Positions 6,664 to 11,949 of a stretch of DNA of 11,949 nt are shown here, in pieces. The notes beneath the pieces were generated by a model, which was not told the DNA's origin, did not search any database, and saw only the letters and a program-made list of their open reading frames with translations. The position numbers and the translations under genes are program-made. The stretch covers positions 1-11,949 of the forward strand of contig CAKZPJ010000520.1 in assembly GCA_937138955.1 (NCBI GenBank). The letters run 5' to 3'. Positions within the stretch are counted from its first letter, which is position 1; every line of letters starts with the position of its first letter. Source of the DNA: an uncultured Flammeovirgaceae bacterium. GTDB taxonomy: Bacteria > Bacteroidota > Bacteroidia > Cytophagales > Cyclobacteriaceae.

Positions 6664-7851
6664 ATGAAATCTTCTCGCTGGGTAAAAATTACTCTCTTAC
6701 TGGCTAGTTGCCTAACGGTGATGTCAGGTGCTCTTATTGCTCCGGCATTACCTATTATTGCTGATCACTTTTCAGAGGTGGAAAACGCAGACTTCCTGAC
6801 TAGACTGGTGCTTACAGCTCCGGCTTTATCCATTGCGCTGTTTGCTCCTATTGCCGGAGGGTTAATTGACCGATTTGGTAAAATAAGGTTATTCGTTTTG
6901 GGCATGATGATATACGCCTTGGCAGGCGGTGCCGGATTTCTATTAGACAATATCTATCATTTGCTGGCAAGTAGAGCATTATTGGGAATCTCAGTCGGAT
7001 TTATTATGACCACGGCCACTACTTTAATTGGAGATTACTTCGAAGGAAATGAGCGAAACGCATTCTTGGGAACCCAAGCTGCTTTCATGGCTCTAGGGGG
7101 GACAGTATTTGTCGCACTAGCTGGAGTGTTAGCTGATATAAGTTGGCGGTATCCGTTCTTGCTCTACTTATTTTCTCTACCAGTAATCGGGTTGGTTCTT
7201 ACGTTTTTGAGGGAGCCTAACGCTGATAAGGGTGATTTAGCAGATTTGCCGGAAAACAACAGGCGTAGCTTTAAACGAGCTCCTATCATCTGGGCGTACG
7301 CCGCCACTTTCTTCGGAATGGCTCTGTTCTACGTTATTCCAGTGCAGTCTCCTTTCTTACTCAAACAAATCGGAATTGAAAAAGAATCTTTGCTCGGGCT
7401 AGGGGTCATCGTCGCCACAGTATTCGCCGCCGTAGCTTCCCGGCTTCATCCCCTGCTAAAGAAGCGTATGACTTTCCCTGCTATCTACGGGCTTACCTTC
7501 GGACTGATGGCAGCAGGCTACGGATTGGTTGCTTTAGTTGCCAATATCTGGATCGTAATGCTGGGCACAGCCATAGCTGGTTTCGGAGTAGGTTTGCTGA
7601 TGCCTAATGGCAACTTATGGCTGATTGAAGTAACTGATCGGGCTAAGCGCGGAAAAGTTATTGGTGGAATTACTACCGCCGTATTTCTAGGTCAATTCTT
7701 TTCTCCGATATTACTCCAGCCGATCATTGATAATGCCTCTATATTTACCGCCCACGCGGCTGCCAGTGGTTTGGCATTATTAGTAGGGGGCGTTTATGTT
7801 TTTCTGACAGTAAGTGAAACCCGCCCAGCGACTGAACACAAGGCAGTTTGA
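6664..7851 (+). CDS. MFS transporter, 12 transmembrane helices
   Basis: This is a major facilitator superfamily permease in the inner membrane, probably a proton-driven exporter. From the chosen ATG it has 395 residues, normal for a 12-helix MFS protein. Helix 1 (about 8-32) ends in APALP, a pattern of drug:H+ antiporters. The loop 2-3 motif A, GGLIDRFGKIRL, spans 65-76. Helices follow in two halves around a cytoplasmic loop at about 183-205 (REPN...RRSFKRAP). The second half includes a Gly-rich helix GFGVGLLMPNGN (307-318). An upstream in-frame TTG at 6625 would add 13 residues (SKLSVGSAVPPS). I prefer the ATG because it directly precedes a short basic N-terminus and helix 1. The substrate cannot be told. 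The gene is convergent with the RND gene, only 14 bp from its end, so the two are not an operon. Confidence 0.9.
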   Translation: MKSSRWVKITLLLASCLTVMSGALIAPALPIIADHFSEVENADFLTRLVLTAPALSIALFAPIAGGLIDRFGKIRLFVLGMMIYALAGGAGFLLDNIYHLLASRALLGISVGFIMTTATTLIGDYFEGNERNAFLGTQAAFMALGGTVFVALAGVLADISWRYPFLLYLFSLPVIGLVLTFLREPNADKGDLADLPENNRRSFKRAPIIWAYAATFFGMALFYVIPVQSPFLLKQIGIEKESLLGLGVIVATVFAAVASRLHPLLKKRMTFPAIYGLTFGLMAAGYGLVALVANIWIVMLGTAIAGFGVGLLMPNGNLWLIEVTDRAKRGKVIGGITTAVFLGQFFSPILLQPIIDNASIFTAHAAASGLALLVGGVYVFLTVSETRPATEHKAV

Positions 7852-7865
7852 AATACAGAATGAAT

Positions 7866-10352
7866 TTAGTGATCTTTTTGCTTGGCTTCGGAATATGCTT
7901 CGTCGGTATTATTTTGATTAACTACTTGGAGGCGGCTTAGATCAATTTCTTCATCTTCATCTTCCTGATAGAACTCGTCGTAGTGCTCAATAAGATGAAA
8001 CAAGGGTTGTGAGCTTTTTTCAGCAATACCTTTTCCATTGTCAAAAACCATTAAGAGGGCCGGTAGCACCGTAAGATTGGTAAACATGGCAATCACTAAG
8101 GTAAGTGAGGTAAGAATACCCAGATACTGGGTGCCATTTAAACTAGAACCCGCAAAAATGATAAAGCCACAGAATAAAATGATCGAGGTGTAGATCATGC
8201 TAGTACCGGTTTCTCGGAGACTATTGCTAATGGCAATAGGGACAAAAAAACGATTACTCTTCAGCTCTTGCCGATACTTCGCCAGGAAGTGGATGGAATC
8301 GTCTACCGAAATACCGAATACAATACTAAAAATAATAGCGGTACTCGGTTTGAGAGGTATTCCCACAAACCCCATAATTCCGGCAGTGACAATTAGCGGA
8401 ATGACGTTGGGTGCCAGGGAAATAAAGATCATCCGCACGCTACCGAATAAAAGAGCCATGATGACGGCAATAATACCGAAGGCAATTAATAAACTTACTA
8501 GCAGGTTATCAATCAGAAATTTATTGCCTTTGGTAAACAATAGGCTGGCTCCAGTGATGAAGACATCAGTTTCTGGGTCGTCAAAGATTTCTTCGGCTTT
8601 GGGTCGGATATTCTCTTCTACCAGTTTCTGAATCTCATTAGAACCAACATCCGCCACCCGCAGTGAGATACGTACCTGTTGTCCGGTGCTATCGGCTAGC
8701 CCATTAAGCAAGTCCGGTGAAGAAGCATTGGCATTCTCATTCCAGCTATCCTGAGTATTCTTAAGATAACGAAGCACAAACGCCTGATCCCGTTTATTGG
8801 GTAAAGTATAAAAAGCTGAATCTCCGTTGTAAAAGGCTTGCCGGGCCGCCTTCACAAATCCTGCTAAAGAGATAGGCGAAGCGATGGCCGGTTCTTGATT
8901 CAGATAATTTTCTAGCTCCTCTACTTTGCGTAGCGTAGATACTCGAGTAGCGGAGCGTTTTTTATGTGTATCTACCACAATCTCCAGGGGCATAATCCCT
9001 GAAAAGTTATCCTCGAAAAATTGCATGTCGCGCTTAATCTGGCTTTTGGCCGGAACGCCATCTACTAAATATGAAACCGACTCAATACGTAGTAAGCCAA
9101 TGGAGAAAATAACGGCTGCTATTACCGCTGCACCTAGCACCCGATAGCGGTGCCGATGAACGAGTAAATCTAACTTAGTAAGAAGCCAATCAATAAGCGA
9201 AAAGCGGAGGTGTTTTAGCTGCCGATCACTGGGGGGAGGTAAGTAAGAAAATACCGAAGGAATTACGATGATACTGACCAAAAATGTAGCTAATATATTC
9301 ACTCCGGCCACAATACCGAACTCCTCTAGAATAGAAATGTCCGCAAACCACAGCACCAAAAAACCAATGGCTGTAGTTACGTTCGTAATCAGCGTAGCCA
9401 TTCCAATTTTCTGGATAATACGGTTCAAGGCTTTGACCTTATCGCCGTGCGTGCGGTACTCCTGGTGGTACTTGTTAATTAGATAAACGCTATTCGGAAT
9501 GCCAATAATTACAATAATGGGGGGCAAAAGTCCCGACAGTACAGTGATTTCATAACCCATCCACGCCAGAGTGCCTACTGACCAAACTACCATTACGCCA
9601 ATAACCACTAGTGGAAACACTACTGCATCCCAGGAGCGAAAGAATATCCAGAGAATTAAGGCAGTAACCAACACTGACAGAATCAGAAAAAGTTGTAGTT
9701 CTGCCCGAATTTTACCGTTTATTACTGTTCGTACAAAGGGGATGCCGGCGTAGTGTAGTTCAATGCCCGTAACTTCCGAAAAGCTACTTCCCAACTGTTG
9801 AATATCAGGCACCAGCAGCTCGCGTTTATCCGAATTAAGGGTATTACTCTCTACTGATATCAGCATGAGGGTAGCTCCATTTTCTGGGTTGATAAGCTGA
9901 TTAGCGTATAACGGAAAACTTCGGGCAATCTGTAGCAGGCTATCCAACTCGGCCTGCTCATCAGGAACTGAAGTAAATAATGGTTTTAGCTCAAACTGCT
10001 TCGCTTCAGTATTTTTACGAAGTACCTGAAGTTTAGGCAGCGACACGGTGTATTTGACCCCCGATAGTTTGCCTACTTCATCACTAAAATACTTGAACCG
10101 TCGAAAGTTTTCTGCTTGGTACAAAGCGGAATCTTGTACGCCAATAACCAGCACATTGGCATCTTCTCCAAACTGCTTTTTAAACTGCTGGTAGTAGATC
10201 ATGGCGGGATCATCGTCGGGCACCGCCTCTACGTAATCGTAGCTTAGCTTTAAACTAGGAATTTTATAGGCCATTACGGCAGTAATCACCGCTAGTAGCA
10301 GCATTAACCACAACCGAAACCGAATAATAAAATGAGCCAGCCTAATCCACAT
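7866..10352 (-). CDS. RND/MMPL family exporter, inner-membrane permease
   Basis: This is a resistance-nodulation-division superfamily permease of the MMPL/HpnN-like exporter type, which typically moves lipids or other hydrophobic molecules out of the inner membrane using the proton gradient. It has the duplicated layout: TM1 (about 13-31), periplasmic domain 1 (32-215), TM2-6 (217-371), a cytoplasmic linker, TM7 (404-421), periplasmic domain 2 (422-612) and TM8-12 (613-770). The TM4-equivalent motif of the second half is GISVDDSIHF (680-689), carrying the likely proton-relay Asp684/Asp685. The matching site in the first half is GIPNSVYLINKYH (284-296), with Asn where Asp is expected. A polar C-terminal tail (about 771-828) holds an acidic patch YQEDEDEEIDL. 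At 828 residues it is full length. No membrane-fusion or outer-membrane partner is next to it. A good promoter lies 92-122 bases upstream. Substrate unknown. Confidence 0.9.
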   Translation of the reverse strand: MWIRLAHFIIRFRLWLMLLLAVITAVMAYKIPSLKLSYDYVEAVPDDDPAMIYYQQFKKQFGEDANVLVIGVQDSALYQAENFRRFKYFSDEVGKLSGVKYTVSLPKLQVLRKNTEAKQFELKPLFTSVPDEQAELDSLLQIARSFPLYANQLINPENGATLMLISVESNTLNSDKRELLVPDIQQLGSSFSEVTGIELHYAGIPFVRTVINGKIRAELQLFLILSVLVTALILWIFFRSWDAVVFPLVVIGVMVVWSVGTLAWMGYEITVLSGLLPPIIVIIGIPNSVYLINKYHQEYRTHGDKVKALNRIIQKIGMATLITNVTTAIGFLVLWFADISILEEFGIVAGVNILATFLVSIIVIPSVFSYLPPPSDRQLKHLRFSLIDWLLTKLDLLVHRHRYRVLGAAVIAAVIFSIGLLRIESVSYLVDGVPAKSQIKRDMQFFEDNFSGIMPLEIVVDTHKKRSATRVSTLRKVEELENYLNQEPAIASPISLAGFVKAARQAFYNGDSAFYTLPNKRDQAFVLRYLKNTQDSWNENANASSPDLLNGLADSTGQQVRISLRVADVGSNEIQKLVEENIRPKAEEIFDDPETDVFITGASLLFTKGNKFLIDNLLVSLLIAFGIIAVIMALLFGSVRMIFISLAPNVIPLIVTAGIMGFVGIPLKPSTAIIFSIVFGISVDDSIHFLAKYRQELKSNRFFVPIAISNSLRETGTSMIYTSIILFCGFIIFAGSSLNGTQYLGILTSLTLVIAMFTNLTVLPALLMVFDNGKGIAEKSSQPLFHLIEHYDEFYQEDEDEEIDLSRLQVVNQNNTDEAYSEAKQKDH

Positions 10353-10443
10353 GAACGTCTAACCTATGCTTCACCAGGGCGGTGAATGTACTTCGTCGGA
10401 AAAATAATATAACTGATTGCCCGCCAACTGGTTCAGCTTTTTG

Positions 10444-10474
10444 CAAAATTAGATAAGTTCAGGCTGTGAACCAA
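10444..10474 (-). promoter_or_regulatory. Bacteroidota-type promoter for the RND exporter gene
   Basis: On the minus strand TAATTTTG (10444-10451) exactly matches the -7 consensus TAnnTTTG, and TTG at 10472-10474 provides a -33 element with 20 bases between them. It would give a leader of about 85 bases ahead of the start at 10352. Confidence 0.6.
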
Positions 10475-10482
10475 GTATCAAC

Positions 10483-10501
10483 TTCGTTAGGTAGTAACGA
10501 A
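10483..10501. promoter_or_regulatory. Inverted repeat upstream of the RND promoter, possible operator
   Basis: TTCGTTA (10483-10489) and TAACGAA (10495-10501) are perfect 7-bp arms around GGTAG. The site begins 8 bases beyond the -33 box of the RND promoter, a place where activators often bind. A second pair, TAGGTA (10488-10493) and TACCTA (10514-10519), overlaps it. Regulatory function is inferred from position only. Confidence 0.3.
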
Positions 10502-10593
10502 AAGAAAGTTGTTTACCTACTACTTGCGTATTACTGAAATTAAATATTAACTATATAAAATACAATAATCATTTTCTGCGTTATTATTTGACG

Positions 10594-11688
10594 ATGAAAA
10601 ACATAGCGCTCTTTTTACTCTTTGTGATGCTTGCAAATACTGCCGGTTACGGACAAACCGCGTATACTTACCAGCAACCCACCGTGCTGGAGGACGGCTG
10701 GAAAACAAACAACCTGAAATTTCAAAAGGTTGATACCGCCCGAATATATCAGCTATTCAGCCAATTACAGAGTGGGGAGAACAAACTTCACAGTATGCTA
10801 GTGGTAAAGAATAGCGAACTTATTATTGAAGAGTATTTCAATGGACACTCAGTAGATCAGCCACACGACTTACGCTCTACCACCAAAAGTATTCGGTCAA
10901 TTTTAATGGGGATTGCCATTGATAAAGGATTTATTGCGAGCATCGACGATCCTATAACGAAATATCTCAAGCAGCCCGTCCCGACTAAAAATCTTGACGA
11001 AAGAAAACAGGCTATTACCATTCAGCATTTGTTAACCATGTCGAGTGGGTTGGATTGCAACGACTGGAATAAAAAATCGAGGGGGCAAGAGGATCGGGTG
11101 TATAAAAAGAAAGACTGGCTACAGTACACGCTCAATTTACCAATGGTGAATGATCCGGGAACCGTCGCTAATTACTGCTCGATGGGAGTAGTACTGGCTG
11201 CCGAAATCATTAGCCAAGCTTCGGGAATGACGATTGATAAATTTGCTGAGAAGTATCTGTTTGAACCGCTGGGTATTCATAACATACAATGGGCGCATAC
11301 TTCCAACAAAGAAGTAATCCCGTCGGCTAAACGCTTGTACCTGACTTCGCGTGATATGGCGAAAATTGGTCAACTAATATTGAACCAAGGAAAGTGGAAT
11401 GGTCAGCAAATAGTATCGGAACAATGGATTGAAGAAGCGACTACGCCCAAAACAAAAATTACGGGAATTGATTATGGTTACTGTTGGTGGAATCTGCCGT
11501 TTAAAGTGGGCGATGATATTATCATTTCTAAAATCGCCACAGGAAATGGCGGACAGTACATTCTAGTGATTCCTGAAATGGATATGGTGGCGGTATTTAC
11601 CGGAGGGGCTTACAACTCGGAAGAGGATAAATTACCTTTCGCCATCATGAGTAAGGTTCTTCTTCCCACCTTCGCAAGGGAAAGATAG
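10594..11688 (+). CDS. Secreted serine hydrolase, class C beta-lactamase/NylB-like family
   Basis: This protein has the serine beta-lactamase/penicillin-binding fold and may act as an esterase, amidase or peptidase in the periplasm or outside the cell. The signal peptide is clear (hydrophobic core 4-17, likely cleavage after GYG at residue 20). The catalytic tetrad motif S-T-T-K is at 95-98 (Ser95 nucleophile, Lys98). The second motif is Tyr194 in YCS, where class C enzymes have YxN. The third, replacing KTG, is GNGGQ (317-321), followed by the family strand ILVIPEMDMVAVFTGG. The DDPITKYL and LLTMSSGL segments are also typical of the family. At 364 residues it is complete. An in-frame TTG at 10588 would add two residues; the ATG at 10594 is preferred since MKN starts the leader. 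It stands alone, divergent from the RND gene. Resistance to beta-lactams should not be assumed from this family membership. Confidence 0.9.
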   Translation: MKNIALFLLFVMLANTAGYGQTAYTYQQPTVLEDGWKTNNLKFQKVDTARIYQLFSQLQSGENKLHSMLVVKNSELIIEEYFNGHSVDQPHDLRSTTKSIRSILMGIAIDKGFIASIDDPITKYLKQPVPTKNLDERKQAITIQHLLTMSSGLDCNDWNKKSRGQEDRVYKKKDWLQYTLNLPMVNDPGTVANYCSMGVVLAAEIISQASGMTIDKFAEKYLFEPLGIHNIQWAHTSNKEVIPSAKRLYLTSRDMAKIGQLILNQGKWNGQQIVSEQWIEEATTPKTKITGIDYGYCWWNLPFKVGDDIIISKIATGNGGQYILVIPEMDMVAVFTGGAYNSEEDKLPFAIMSKVLLPTFARER

Positions 11689-11949
11689 GCATATACGTAG
11701 CCTTTGCCATTCCTACCCAATTCACAACAGCATTGAACGACTTCCAAAAGCCAAATGCAGATATAAGAACCTCAGGGGGATAATTCTAATACTCAAGCGA
11801 AGAGATAAATAGTCCTTTAGGGTACCTCTTAACCCCACGGGCGGACATAGGAAGTACCCATTTGGATATAAAAACCTCTCACGAGGACTTAAGAGACGAC
11901 AGAAGAATAAACCTACCCAAAGTTTAGGGATAATCGTTAGCTTAGCGGA
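11689..11949. other. Right-edge region without a supported gene; diverged direct repeat and small hairpins
   Basis: No gene can be supported in these 261 bp. A 14-base direct repeat, GATATAAGAACCTC (11760-11773) and GATATAAAAACCTC (11865-11878), matches at 13 positions. GGGTAC (11820-11825) and GTACCC (11854-11859) are inverted, and CCTC-TCAC-GAGG (11875-11886) could form a small hairpin. A minus-strand frame is open for 75 codons from the right edge to a TGA at 11722-11724, with no recognisable motif. A plus-strand frame is open from 11813 to the edge. Either could be the end or start of a gene outside the window, or chance. Confidence 0.3.

Larger units (their letters stand above)
10353..10593. 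other. Divergent intergenic region between RND exporter and serine hydrolase genes
   Basis: This AT-rich 241-bp spacer holds the promoter of the minus-strand RND gene (10444-10474) and a 7-bp-arm inverted repeat just upstream of it (10483-10501). No consensus promoter is visible for the plus-strand hydrolase; the stretch at about 10540-10570 is very AT-rich. A reader should not expect a gene here. Confidence 0.5.

Noticed and set aside
8197..8631. 144-codon plus-strand ORF
   Set aside because: It lies antisense within the RND gene, opposite well-recognised transmembrane and periplasmic coding sequence, and its product shows no family motif.
6664..10352. MFS and RND genes as one efflux operon
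   Set aside because: They are convergent, so they cannot share a transcript. No membrane-fusion protein or TolC-like gene is present.
11722..11949. 75-codon open frame entering from the right edge on the minus strand
   Set aside because: It has no visible start or motif, and an open frame of this length is not rare by chance. Sequence beyond the edge is needed.
1..11949. CRISPR array, tRNA, rRNA or defence system
   Set aside because: I found no regularly spaced repeats, cloverleaf sequence, rRNA signature or defence-type protein in any gene.

Overview
The window looks like chromosomal DNA of a marine-type Bacteroidota, probably in or near the Cytophagales. Three things point there: lipoprotein signal peptides ending in SC or GC, two promoters matching the Bacteroidota -7 consensus TAnnTTTG, and the gene families present (secreted GH78 rhamnosidase, formylglycine sulfatase, choice-of-anchor I lipoprotein). 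The genus cannot be fixed from sequence reading alone.

Layout. 1-2051 (minus) is a secreted GH78 alpha-L-rhamnosidase cut by the left edge. It is divergent from 2151-4043 (plus), a lipoprotein S1-type sulfatase with C-terminal HEAT-like repeats. 4158-4829 (plus) is a small META-domain-like lipoprotein gene broken by a non-coding palindromic element of about 160 bp (MITE-like). The broken gene is bracketed by inverted copies of a 26-bp intergenic repeat. 4922-6451 (minus) is a choice-of-anchor I beta-propeller lipoprotein. 6664-7851 (plus) is a 12-helix MFS transporter, convergent with 7866-10352 (minus), an RND/MMPL-type exporter. 10594-11688 (plus) is a secreted class C beta-lactamase/NylB-like serine hydrolase. 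The last 260 bp hold no gene that I can support, but contain a diverged direct repeat and small inverted repeats.

Function. The rhamnosidase and sulfatase share one intergenic region and could act together on a sulfated, rhamnose-containing polysaccharide such as ulvan, one removing sulfate and the other releasing rhamnose. This looks like the edge of a polysaccharide utilisation locus, but no SusC/SusD pair is visible. The remaining genes look like independent single-gene units: they alternate in strand and show no operon spacing.

I found no CRISPR array, tRNA, rRNA, phage module or obvious new multi-gene system. The most noteworthy structure is the palindromic element that splits the META-like gene, together with the repeats around it.
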